Assembly: GCF_003014735.1 (NCBI RefSeq)
Contig: NZ_PYAX01000012.1
Coordinates: 124,001 to 188,000 of the forward strand
DNA from: Saccharothrix carnea
GTDB lineage: Bacteria > Actinomycetota > Actinomycetes > Mycobacteriales > Pseudonocardiaceae
Reading direction: 5' to 3'
DNA length: 64,000 nt
Position 1 is the stretch's first letter; each line of letters starts with the position of its first letter. This document shows, piece by piece, positions 9,748 to 17,330 of the stretch. The translations under genes and the position numbers were made by a program. The notes beneath the pieces were generated by a model that did not search any database, had not been told where the DNA came from, and saw only the letters and a program-made list of their open reading frames with translations.

Positions 9748-10512
9748 GTGCTGGAGTTCCGGGTCCTGGGTCCGGTCGAGGTGTTCCACGACGGCCGGGA
9801 GGTGCCGCTGGACGGGGCGAAACCGCGCACCGTGCTCACCGCGTTGCTGCTCGCCGACAACGGTGCCGTCGCCGACACGCAGATGAGCGGTTTCCTGTGG
9901 GGCGATCACCCTCCGGCCACGTTCAACGCGCAGATCTACACCTACGTCTCGCGGCTGCGCAAAACGCTGCGCCGGGAGGTCGGCATCACCCGCCGGTCGC
10001 GCGGCTACGAATTGCGGTTCACCGAATGCTCGTTCGACCTGAAGGAATTCGAGGAGCAGGCCGCGCTGGGCCAGTCCGCGCTCGCCGCCGGTCAGTACGA
10101 AGACGCGGCGCGGCTGCTGCGCGCGGCGTTGCGGCTGTGGCGCGGTCCGGCGTTGACGGGGGTCTCGGAGTACTTGGCGGACGCCGAGGCACCGCGGCTG
10201 GAGGAGGCGCGGATCACCGCGCTGGAGAGTCGCATCGAGGCTGACCTGGCGCTGGGCAGGCACGCCCAGCTGCTGCCCGAGCTGACCAAGCTCGTGCGCC
10301 GGCACCCGTTGCGGGAACGGTTCCGGGCCCAGCTCATGACCACGTTCTACCGCTGCGACCGGCAGGCCGACGCGCTCGTGCTGTACGAGGAGGGCCGCCG
10401 CGTGCTCGCCGACGAACTGGGCATAGACCCCGGTTCGCTGCTGCGCGAGGTGCACCTGGCGATCCTCACCGCGGACCCCGTGCTGGCCTCGCCGCGCCGC
10501 GTCGCGGTGTGA
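9748..10512 (+). CDS. SARP-family transcriptional activator
   Basis: A 254-residue Streptomyces antibiotic regulatory protein, the short form with only the DNA-binding and BTAD domains. The OmpR-like winged helix covers about 1-95 (FRVLGPVEVFHDG, then TYVSRLRKTLR). The bacterial transcriptional activation domain covers about 100-245 (FDLKEFEEQAALGQ, LWRGPALTG, ELTKLVRRHPLRERF, ADALVLYEEGRRVLADELGIDPG). Start GTG 9748 is set by a perfect AGGAGG at 9738-9743. SARPs bind heptameric direct repeats upstream of biosynthetic genes. The nearest biosynthetic genes are 14 kb or more away, so the target is unknown. Confidence 0.9.
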   Translation: MLEFRVLGPVEVFHDGREVPLDGAKPRTVLTALLLADNGAVADTQMSGFLWGDHPPATFNAQIYTYVSRLRKTLRREVGITRRSRGYELRFTECSFDLKEFEEQAALGQSALAAGQYEDAARLLRAALRLWRGPALTGVSEYLADAEAPRLEEARITALESRIEADLALGRHAQLLPELTKLVRRHPLRERFRAQLMTTFYRCDRQADALVLYEEGRRVLADELGIDPGSLLREVHLAILTADPVLASPRRVAV

Positions 10513-10562
10513 CGCGGCCGGGACCCGGGCGGACCGGATACAGCCCCGGGAGGTGGTGCGGT

Positions 10563-10626
10563 GTTCTGAGCGTTGAACTCGGGGGTCCGGAACGCAGGAC
10601 ACGCTCGTTCTGAACGTAGGACACGC
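10563..10626. repeat. Short direct repeats (GTTCTGA and GAACG[C/T]AGGACACGC modules)
   Basis: GAACGCAGGACACGC at 10590-10604 recurs with one mismatch at 10612-10626, a 22-bp period. GTTCTGA occurs at 10563-10569 and 10607-10613. The block lies between the SARP gene and the Gfo/Idh gene. It looks like a dispersed intergenic element or a binding-site array; function unknown. Confidence 0.5.
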
Positions 10627-10649
10627 GGTGAAGCGGTTAAGCTGATGGG

Positions 10650-11636
10650 GTGGAGCCGCTGCGTTGGGGTGTGCTGGGTGCGACCGGCCACATCGCCGGT
10701 CGGGTGTTGCCCGCGATCCACCGGACGGTGGGCAACGCGGTGGTGGCGGTGGCCGGCCGGGAGGGGCGGCGCGAGCGGGCCGAGCGGGTGGCGCGGGCGT
10801 TCGGGGCGCGGGTGCACGACGGGTACGACGCGCTGTTGGGTGATCCGGACGTGGACGCGGTCTACCTGGCGCTGCCCAACACGCTGCACGTGCCGTGGAC
10901 GTTGCGAGCGCTCGACGCGGGCAAGCACGTGCTGGTGGAGAAACCGATGACGTTGTCCGAAGAGGACTGCGTGCGGGTCGAGCGCGCCGCCGCCGACCTG
11001 GTGGTGATGGAGGCGTACATGTACCGCTTCCACCCGCAGCAGAAGCGCGCGGCGGAGCTGCTGGCCTCCGGTGAGATCGGGGAGCTGCGCCTGGTGCGGT
11101 CGGCGTTCGCCTACCCGACCGCCGTCGAGGGCAACATCCGGTTCGACCCGGCGCTGGGTGGCGGGGCGACGTGGGACGTCGGCTGCTACGCGTTCGACGT
11201 GCCGCTGTGGGCGTTCGACGCGGAGCCGCGCGCCGTGCGGGCCACGTTCCACTCGCGGGAGGTCGACCTGAGCGCGGTGGCCACGCTCGACTTCGGTGAC
11301 GGACGCTGGGCCGTGCTGGACTACAGCCTGGAGTACGGGCCGCGCGCGGCCTACGAGTTCCAGGGCACGCGCGGCTCGATCTCGGTGCGCAACGCGTGGA
11401 CCCGGCCCGACGAGGAAGGCGTGATCACGGTCGTCACGCTGGACGGCGTGCGCGAGGAGGCCGTGCCCGCCTCGGACGCCTACGAGCACCAGGCCGCAGC
11501 GTTCGCCGAAGCCGTCCGGGAGAAGGTCACGCCGCTGGTGTCGCTCGCCCACTCCGCGCGGACGGCCCGCGTGGGGGAGGCATTGGTGCGGTCGGCCGCG
11601 ACCGGCGCCGAAGTGGACCTCCGACGCCGGCTGTGA
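10650..11636 (+). CDS. Gfo/Idh/MocA-family NAD(P)-dependent oxidoreductase
   Basis: A 328-residue two-domain dehydrogenase. The N-terminal Rossmann fold begins WGVLGATGHIAGRVLPAI. The conserved EKPM motif (in HVLVEKPMTLSEEDC, near residue 100) carries the family lysine. The C-terminal half contains VVMEAYMYRFHPQ and GGGATWDVGCYAFD, typical of the alpha/beta substrate domain. Such enzymes oxidise or reduce sugars, inositols or similar polyols. GTG 10650 has no strong Shine-Dalgarno, and a TTAAGCT sequence just upstream could be the -10 of a leaderless transcript. It stands alone between two regulators; substrate unknown. Confidence 0.87.
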   Translation: MEPLRWGVLGATGHIAGRVLPAIHRTVGNAVVAVAGREGRRERAERVARAFGARVHDGYDALLGDPDVDAVYLALPNTLHVPWTLRALDAGKHVLVEKPMTLSEEDCVRVERAAADLVVMEAYMYRFHPQQKRAAELLASGEIGELRLVRSAFAYPTAVEGNIRFDPALGGGATWDVGCYAFDVPLWAFDAEPRAVRATFHSREVDLSAVATLDFGDGRWAVLDYSLEYGPRAAYEFQGTRGSISVRNAWTRPDEEGVITVVTLDGVREEAVPASDAYEHQAAAFAEAVREKVTPLVSLAHSARTARVGEALVRSAATGAEVDLRRRL

Positions 11637-11882
11637 CACCGGCGGTGCGGGACAACGCGCAACCGACTTCCGAGTAGGTCCGTACCGGTGTTCATAGCCA
11701 CCGTTTCCATAATTTCCGTTGGGAACTCGACGGATAGCTGACCGTCGCGTGAACTTCTCCTCACCCGTTCACCCGTGGGGTAGGTTGGTCCGGCCGCCCG
11801 GCACGAACGAGGTGGGTCCGGGAAATCCCCGAACCCGCCGCAGTGAGTGGACCCCGAGTAACGACGCGAAGGGGTTGGATGC

Positions 11883-12917
11883 ATGCACCTGGAGATACGT
11901 CACGCCAGGGTGGTCACCACCCTTGCCGAGGCCGGCAGCATCTCGAAGGCCGCGCAGAAGCTGTCCCTGCCCCAACCGAGCCTCACCGCCCAATTGAGAC
12001 GGATCGAGAAGGCGGTCGGCGGCGACTTGTTCGTGCGTTCGGCCTTCGGGATCACCCCCACACCGTTGGGAGAACGATTGATCCCGATGCTGGCCGATCT
12101 CGCCACGCGGGCGGACGCGGTGGTCGCGGAGGCGTCCTCGCTGTCGTCCGGAATCCTGCGGATCGGCAACGCTGAATGGACGCCGGTGACGCTGCGGCGC
12201 GCGTTGCAGTCGTCGCTGCCCTCGGTCGAGGTGCAGACCGTGACGCTGGACCCGGCGCTGGGCATCGACGCGGTGAGTCGCGGCGAGCTGACCGCGGCGC
12301 TCGTGCCCAGCCCGGAGGCGGTGGACGGGGTGCGGGAGCTCGATCCCGCGCTGGCCAAGGAGATCATCGTGCGCGAGCCGATCTGGCTGGCGCTGCCGCG
12401 TGACCACGCGCTCGCCCACCGGACTACGGTGAGCCGAAGGCACCTGCTGTCGCTGAGCTGGGTGCACCACGTGCCGGGGCACTGGTTCCACGTCGTCGAG
12501 GAGCACCTGTTCCGCAAGCTCGACCACCCCACGCCGGAGGTCCTGCACTACGCGGGCGGGCACGCCGAGGCGATGAGCTGGGTGCGTGACGCGGGTGCGG
12601 CGGCGTTGGCCACGCCCACCGGGTCCACGTCGGACGTGAGACTGGTGGCGATGACCGAACCGCTGCGCAGCAGGCTGCTGCTCGTGTGGCGGCCGGGGTC
12701 GATCCACCCGAACACGTTGCGGCAGCTGATCGACGCGTTGCGGCGGTACTACTGCGAGTACGCCCGCACGATCCCGCGCTACTGGAACTGGATGACCGAG
12801 CGGCCGACCGACTTCCCGGAGCTGGCCGCGTTCCTGCCCCGGCCGAGCCGGTGGTGGCCGCGCGACTCGGCCGGCGACCAGCAGCAGGGCCCGGCCACCC
12901 GCACCGCCGCCACCTGA
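11883..12917 (+). CDS. LysR-family transcriptional regulator
   Basis: A 344-residue LysR-type regulator. The N-terminal winged helix-turn-helix is clear (HARVVTTLAEAGSISKAAQKLSLPQPSLTAQLRRIEKAVGGDLFVRS, residues about 6-55). A periplasmic-binding-protein-like effector domain covers about 90-300. The C-terminal tail (about 280-344) is longer than usual and rich in Arg, Trp and Pro. No divergently transcribed target is adjacent, since the gene to the left reads the same way. Start ATG 11883 follows GAAGGGG. Effector and regulon unknown. Confidence 0.9.
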   Translation: MHLEIRHARVVTTLAEAGSISKAAQKLSLPQPSLTAQLRRIEKAVGGDLFVRSAFGITPTPLGERLIPMLADLATRADAVVAEASSLSSGILRIGNAEWTPVTLRRALQSSLPSVEVQTVTLDPALGIDAVSRGELTAALVPSPEAVDGVRELDPALAKEIIVREPIWLALPRDHALAHRTTVSRRHLLSLSWVHHVPGHWFHVVEEHLFRKLDHPTPEVLHYAGGHAEAMSWVRDAGAAALATPTGSTSDVRLVAMTEPLRSRLLLVWRPGSIHPNTLRQLIDALRRYYCEYARTIPRYWNWMTERPTDFPELAAFLPRPSRWWPRDSAGDQQQGPATRTAAT

Positions 12918-12936
12918 ACCTGTTCGGAGGACCTGG

Positions 12937-13521
12937 TCATCGGGAAGCTGGCCCGGGACGACCCGTTCCGGGTGGGCGTCGGCTCACCGCGCTGAACCCG
13001 GCCAGCCACCGCGCCACCTCGGCGCGGGACCGCAGCCGCACCCACGGCACCCCGGTCCGCGCCAACCGGTCGGGGTACTCGGCGAGGTGCCTGCGGCGGG
13101 CCTTCACCGCCCACAACAGCACCGAGTCCCGGCCGACCAGGAACGCGAACCGCTCCCGGTTGCCGTTCCACAGCACGGTCCGGCGCACGATCCGGGCCGT
13201 GCTGCGGCGCACCAGCCGCGGCAGGGCCACCCACAGCGGCAGGTCCAGCCACACGATCAGGTCGGCCCGGTGCCAGAGCACGTCGGCGGTCAGCGAAGCC
13301 AGGTTGCCGTCCACGACCCAGGCGGGGCCTTCGGCCGCCGCCGCGAGCCGGTCGCGGAACTCGTCGTCCGGTGGCGTCGTCCAGTCCGGTCCGTGCTGGA
13401 TCGCGTCCAGCTCGACGTGGGGTGCGTCGACCACCCGGGCCAGCTCGCGCGCCAACGTCGACTTGCCCGCGCCGCTCACGCCGAGCACGACGATCCGGCG
13501 CACGGAGATACCGTCCACCAC
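12937..13521 (-). CDS. P-loop nucleotide kinase (topology-modulation/adenylate-kinase-like family)
   Basis: A 194-residue small P-loop NTPase. Walker A GVSGAGKST is at 14-22, followed by the family pattern HVELDAIQHGPDW and WVVDGN. Next comes LIVWLDLP with a Walker-B-like aspartate, then an Arg-rich lid (RLVRRSTARIVRR). This arrangement matches proteins annotated as DNA topology modulation protein or FlaR. Those names are historical, and biochemical function is poorly defined; nucleotide kinase activity is the cautious reading. GTG 13521 is used, and an internal GTG at 13503 (VRRIVVLG) is an alternative. Confidence 0.72.
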   Translation of the reverse strand: MVDGISVRRIVVLGVSGAGKSTLARELARVVDAPHVELDAIQHGPDWTTPPDDEFRDRLAAAAEGPAWVVDGNLASLTADVLWHRADLIVWLDLPLWVALPRLVRRSTARIVRRTVLWNGNRERFAFLVGRDSVLLWAVKARRRHLAEYPDRLARTGVPWVRLRSRAEVARWLAGFSAVSRRPPGTGRPGPASR

Positions 13522-13530
13522 TCCACTGGA

Positions 13531-13761
13531 TCACATCGGCGCGGGCCCGTCGAACGAGAAACGGCCGGCGGAGACGTGCAGGCGGGTCAGGTGCGCGGGT
13601 GTCGTGCCGCGGAACGAGGGCGGCCCGGCGTGCGGGTCCGCGGTGAACAGCAGGTCCACATCGGACCGCTCCGCCAACACCTCCAGGTGCGTGCGGGCGA
13701 TCGTGCCCACACCCACCAGACCGACCCGCGTGACGTCCCGTTCCACGTCACGATCGTGCAC
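13531..13761 (-). pseudogene. Truncated Gfo/Idh/MocA-family oxidoreductase fragment
   Basis: A 76-residue frame whose first half is a good Rossmann N-terminus (VTRVGLVGVGTIARTHLEVLAERSDVDLLFTADP). It then runs into unrelated-looking sequence and stops. Family members are about 250-350 residues, and the next gene downstream occupies the space where the rest should be. It is therefore read as a decayed 5' remnant rather than a functional gene. A short real protein cannot be excluded. Confidence 0.5.
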
Positions 13762-13769
13762 CGCGCGGC

Positions 13770-13807
13770 GACGAGCCCACCGGGTCCGGGTGACCGGTGG
13801 GCTCGTC
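13770..13807 (-). terminator. 14-bp stem hairpin downstream of the LCP gene
   Basis: GACGAGCCCACCGG (13770-13783) pairs perfectly with CCGGTGGGCTCGTC (13794-13807) around a 10-nt loop. It lies 38 bp beyond the stop of the leftward LCP gene, so it is the likely end of the sigma/LCP operon. Confidence 0.65.
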
Positions 13808-13844
13808 CCTCCCGGGCTTGCCGTGCGGCCGAGCCGCCGCCGCT

Positions 13845-14930
13845 CTAGTCGACGCAGTCACCCGCCGAGGGCTGCCTGCCCGGCTTGTGCGTCTCCGCGG
13901 CCGGCGGCGGGACCGAGTGGCCGCCGGTGGGCGTGCCGGTCGCGCCCTCGGCGAAGAACTCCGCCATGAACGCCCGGACCGCCGCCGGGTCGACCGACAG
14001 CGCGTGGCCGTGGTCGGGCGTCGTGACCTCCCCGCCGAGCGGGATGATCGCGGTCCGCACGGTCGGGGTGATCCGCGCGGCGAACTCGGCCAGGTCCCAG
14101 CCGGGATCGACGCGCAGGTGGGTCGCCGCCACCCGGGCCAGCTCGGGCAGCTTCGCCGGATCGCCCTGGACGACCTTGGTCGCCAGCGCGCGCAGGAACA
14201 CGTGCTGCCGCACGATCCGGTCGAGTTCGCCGTTGGCGAGCCCGTGGCGCTGCCGGATGAACGCCAACGCTTGCGCACCGGTGAGCGACTGCGACCCGGC
14301 GGGCAGGTCGACGCCGGAGAACGGGTCGCGGGCAGGCCGCTTGAGGCAGACCTCCACCCCGCCGACCGCGTCGGCCAGCGTGCTGAACGCCGCCATCTCC
14401 AGCGCCGCGTAGTGGTCGACGGCCACGCCGGTCAGCGCCTCGACGGTCCGCTTGAGCGCCTCGACGCCCGCCGCGGCACCGTCACGCCCCTCCGCCTGCG
14501 CCGCCGCGTGGGCCCGCGCGTACGCCGAGTTCAGCTTGCCCTGCCCGAAGCCGGGGATGTCGACCAGCGAGTCCCGGGGCAGCGACGCCGCGCTGACCGC
14601 GCCGTCCGCACCGACCCGCGCCAGCACCACGGAGTCGGTGTTCGCCGCACCGTCCAGGCCGATCAGCAGCACGGTTCGCGTGGTCGCGGCGGTGGGTGGC
14701 GCGGCCGGGTCGACGCTCGCCGGTGCCGCGGTCCGGTCCACGCTGAGCGGCACGATCACCGCGACGGCCGTCGCCGCTGCGGTGAGCCCGGCCGCGGCGA
14801 ACAACGCGAACGGCCTCCGCCGTGACCGCTTGCCGTGCAGGTTCGCCAGCACGGTCCGGTGGTCGACGGCCTGCTCGGCCTCGGCCGCGATCGCCTCGCG
14901 GATGAGGGATTCCTGCCGGGTGTCGGTCAT
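13845..14930 (-). CDS. LytR-CpsA-Psr (LCP) family membrane protein
   Basis: A 361-residue single-pass membrane protein: about 40 cytoplasmic residues (MTDTRQESLIREAIAAEAEQ...), a membrane segment (FALFAAAGLTAAATAVAVIVPL), then an extracellular LCP domain. LCP marks are LLIGLDGAANTDSVVLARV, SLPRDSLVDIPGFGQGKLNSAYA, and RQRHGLANGELDRIVRQ with conserved Arg and Asp residues. LCP enzymes transfer undecaprenyl-linked polymers to the cell wall. ATG 14930 overlaps the sigma gene stop (ATGA), so the two are translationally coupled. The protein occupies the position where an anti-sigma factor would be expected. The tail ends in a short Pro/His-rich stretch. Confidence 0.85.
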   Translation of the reverse strand: MTDTRQESLIREAIAAEAEQAVDHRTVLANLHGKRSRRRPFALFAAAGLTAAATAVAVIVPLSVDRTAAPASVDPAAPPTAATTRTVLLIGLDGAANTDSVVLARVGADGAVSAASLPRDSLVDIPGFGQGKLNSAYARAHAAAQAEGRDGAAAGVEALKRTVEALTGVAVDHYAALEMAAFSTLADAVGGVEVCLKRPARDPFSGVDLPAGSQSLTGAQALAFIRQRHGLANGELDRIVRQHVFLRALATKVVQGDPAKLPELARVAATHLRVDPGWDLAEFAARITPTVRTAIIPLGGEVTTPDHGHALSVDPAAVRAFMAEFFAEGATGTPTGGHSVPPPAAETHKPGRQPSAGDCVD

Positions 14931-15430
14931 CGCAGCACCTCCGACGGCGTGTTCTCGTTGACGCGCAGCGTGTGCAGCGCACGGGAGATGTGGCTGCGCA
15001 CGGTGCCTTCCGTGCAGCCCAGGATCCGGGCGATCTCGGCGTCGGTGCTGTCCTCGTAGTAGCGCAGCACGAGCGCGGCCCGCTGCTTGCGCGGCAGCAC
15101 GGCGATCCGGACGCGCATCGCGTCCCGCTCGGCGTGCCCGACCGCCGGATCGGCGACAGCGGGCGCAAGTTCGTCCAGTGAGACGTGCGTCGCGGAGATG
15201 TCCCGCGCCGCCCGACGCCGCCGCCACGACAGGTACTCGTTCGTCACCATCCGCTTGACGTAGAGGTAGGGCACCTCGACCGCCCCGATCCGCCCCCACT
15301 TCGTCCGCGCGCGCAGCAGCACGTCTTGGACGATGTCCTGGGCGAGGTACTTGTCGCAGGTCAGCGCCGTGGCGTAGCGCAATAGTCGATCAAGACGATC
15401 GGTGACGAACTGGTCGTAGTCGTCCGGCAC
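14927..15430 (-). CDS. ECF RNA polymerase sigma factor, SigE-like family
   Basis: A 168-residue extracytoplasmic-function sigma factor. Region 2 is at the N-terminus (YDQFVTDRLDRLLRYATALTCDKYLAQDIVQDVLLRA). Region 4 with its helix-turn-helix is at the C-terminus (LPRKQRAALVLRYYEDSTDAEIARILGCTEGTVRSHISRAL). GTG 15430 is chosen for the AAGGGGG ribosome site about 5 nt upstream and because it gives the usual family length; a longer frame exists to 15526. Transcribed with the LCP gene. Such factors direct envelope-stress or developmental genes. Confidence 0.9.
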   Translation of the reverse strand: MPDDYDQFVTDRLDRLLRYATALTCDKYLAQDIVQDVLLRARTKWGRIGAVEVPYLYVKRMVTNEYLSWRRRRAARDISATHVSLDELAPAVADPAVGHAERDAMRVRIAVLPRKQRAALVLRYYEDSTDAEIARILGCTEGTVRSHISRALHTLRVNENTPSEVLR

Positions 15431-15564
15431 GTCGCCCCCTTCTGCCGCTGTCGGTTCTTGCGTTGCGGTCGGGAAACCCTTGAGAGGACGCGCTACGTTG
15501 AACCACTCGGGTGTGAGGTGCGACACGTGGGGCTGAAAAGATCAAAAGCCGAAGAGCCTTCAAG

Positions 15565-15592
15565 AGCGTCCTGGCCGGACGGGCAGGACGCT
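15565..15592. terminator. Hairpin between the sigma and DUF2063 genes
   Basis: AGCGTCCTG (15565-15573) pairs with CAGGACGCT (15584-15592) across a 10-nt loop. T-rich stretches flank it on both strands. It sits 46 bp past the stop of the leftward DUF2063 gene and likely ends that operon. Confidence 0.6.
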
Positions 15593-15637
15593 TTCGATCT
15601 TTCGATCTTTCCTCGCCCACCCAACCCCCGCCCCGAC

Positions 15638-16465
15638 CTACCGAGCGAACGTGGCCATGCCCGCGTCCACGGCCACGGGAAGCCAAGCGATCAACGCGGC
15701 CCAGACCTCCGACACGTCACGCGCACAAACCTCCGCGGTGGTGACGGCGGCGGTGTGAAGCGCGGTGCCGCCGGCGCACGCGCCAAGGAAGGCGTGCTGC
15801 CAGGGCGCCAGGACGTGAACCCGGACGCGGTACCGGCTGCGGGCCACGGCGTAGTAGGTGTCACCAGGGGCCGGCACGTTCGGGCGGTCACCCCGGTCGG
15901 CGGCTTCGAGGGCGTCGAGCAGCGCGAAGTCCAGGTGCAGCAAGTGCAGGCTCGGCGGCGTGCGCACGGTCAGGTCCGGGGACGTCATGACCGCGAGCGG
16001 GTCGACGGGCTGGTGGGCGGGGTCGGTCTCGACCCCGTGGGCGCGTCGGGTTTCCGCGCGGGCGCGTTCCAACCGGGCCAGGGCGGTCGGCAGCCCGTCC
16101 GGTGAACCCGGGGGCTCGTGGGGGTCGGGGCGGGTTTCCTGGAGGAAGTCCGCGAACCGCGCGCCCAGGTCGAACAACGAGTAGGACCTCGGCGGGTGCG
16201 CCGCGAGGTAGGCGTCGGCGAACAACCCGAACACCTGGTCGCCGAGCAGCGCGTGCAGCGCGGTGAACTCGGCTTTCAGGCATTCGTGCAGCCGTGCGCG
16301 GTAACCGCGGGCGTAGATGGCGACGCGCTCCTCACCCGTCAGCCGCTCGGAACCCCGCACGACCTCCGCGACCTGACGGGCGCGGTACCGATCGCCGGAC
16401 CGGCCGCCGCTCGTGCAGGTGGCCAGCAGCCACTCCTGGAGCGCGGCCAGGTCCGGGTCAGCCAC
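15638..16465 (-). CDS. DUF2063 protein (HvfC/BufC-type partner of the DUF692 oxidase)
   Basis: A 275-residue protein with the DUF2063 N-terminal domain: [15 protein letters not shown] near the start, [49 protein letters not shown] at about 43-92, then [15 protein letters not shown]. In described DUF692 systems this family is the recognition partner that presents the substrate to the oxidase. GTG 16465 overlaps the end of the DUF692 gene by 8 bp, so the two are co-translated. Last gene of a three-gene leftward operon. Its C-terminal half is variable and of unknown role. Confidence 0.82.
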   Translation of the reverse strand: MADPDLAALQEWLLATCTSGGRSGDRYRARQVAEVVRGSERLTGEERVAIYARGYRARLHECLKAEFTALHALLGDQVFGLFADAYLAAHPPRSYSLFDLGARFADFLQETRPDPHEPPGSPDGLPTALARLERARAETRRAHGVETDPAHQPVDPLAVMTSPDLTVRTPPSLHLLHLDFALLDALEAADRGDRPNVPAPGDTYYAVARSRYRVRVHVLAPWQHAFLGACAGGTALHTAAVTTAEVCARDVSEVWAALIAWLPVAVDAGMATFAR

Positions 16466-17330
16466 GAGACCGCTCTCCCGCCGGCAGGCGTCCCGCGCGG
16501 ACCTCGGCGGCCTTCGCCAGTTCGGCGACCAGGTCCGGGAACGGCGGGATGTCGGCGTCCCACTCCAGCAGGGTGGACACCCCGCCGGTCCGCTCGTGGA
16601 CCAGCGCGTAGAGCGGCCACACCTGGTCGGGCACGGGTCGGTCGTGGGTGTCGAGCAGGTAGTGGCCGTGCTCGCTCGGCCCGGCGAGGTGGACCTGGAC
16701 GATGTGCTCGGCCGGCAGGTTGCGCAGGTAGGTCCCGGCGTCGAAGCCGTGGTTGGTGGCGCTGACGAAGACGTTGTTCACGTCCAGCAGCAGGCCGCAG
16801 CCGGTGTCCTGGGCGAGCCGGGCCAGGAACTCCCACTCGGGCAGCTCGGAGGCCTGGAACTCCAGGTAGGTGCTCGGGTTCTCCAGGACCAGCGGGCGGC
16901 CCAGGTGGTCCTGCACCGCCCGGACCCGGTCGGCCACGTGGGCGAGGCTGCGCCGGGTCAGCGGCATCGGCAGCAGGTCGTGGCTGGTGACCCCGTTCAC
17001 GCCCGTCCAGCACAGGTGGTCGGAGATCCAGGCCGGGCGCACCCGGTCGGCCAGGGCGCTCAGCTGGGCCAGGTACCGGGTGTCCAGCGGGTCCGTGCTG
17101 CCGATGGACAGCGACACCCCGTGCATCACCACCGGGCGGTGCGCCGCCACGTGGTCGAGCACGTGGGCCGCGAAGCCGTGGTCGTCGAAGAAGTTCTCGC
17201 TGATGATCTCGAACCAGTCGACGCCCCACTCCTCGGGGCGCGTGTCGAGCAGGTGCGCGAAGTGGACGTCGCGCAGCCCCACCCCGTCGCCCAGGTTCGG
17301 CAGTCCCAGGCGGGCGGTCACGGCGCTCAC
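16458..17330 (-). CDS. DUF692 multinuclear non-heme iron-dependent oxidase (MNIO; MbnB/TglH/BufB type)
   Basis: A 290-residue TIM-barrel metal enzyme. Family hallmarks in order: [104 protein letters not shown] and LLEWDADIP. They supply the His/Asp/Glu ligands of the iron cluster. MNIOs modify cysteine residues of ribosomal peptides or proteins (methanobactin oxazolones, 3-thiaglutamate, bufferins). Start GTG 17330 overlaps the stop of the preceding gene (GTGA), which places the ferritin-like Cys-rich protein as the likely substrate or partner. Confidence 0.93.
   Translation of the reverse strand: MSAVTARLGLPNLGDGVGLRDVHFAHLLDTRPEEWGVDWFEIISENFFDDHGFAAHVLDHVAAHRPVVMHGVSLSIGSTDPLDTRYLAQLSALADRVRPAWISDHLCWTGVNGVTSHDLLPMPLTRRSLAHVADRVRAVQDHLGRPLVLENPSTYLEFQASELPEWEFLARLAQDTGCGLLLDVNNVFVSATNHGFDAGTYLRNLPAEHIVQVHLAGPSEHGHYLLDTHDRPVPDQVWPLYALVHERTGGVSTLLEWDADIPPFPDLVAELAKAAEVRAGRLPAGERSRG

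Noticed and set aside
9748-10512. SARP as the specific activator of the type II cluster
   Set aside because: It lies about 39 kb away with unrelated genes between; the link is not supported by position, and the candidate binding repeats are weak.
13845-15299. Upstream extension of the LCP frame across the sigma factor
   Set aside because: The extension is a shadow of the sigma gene; ATG 14930 with an ATGA overlap and the normal LCP N-terminus is preferred.
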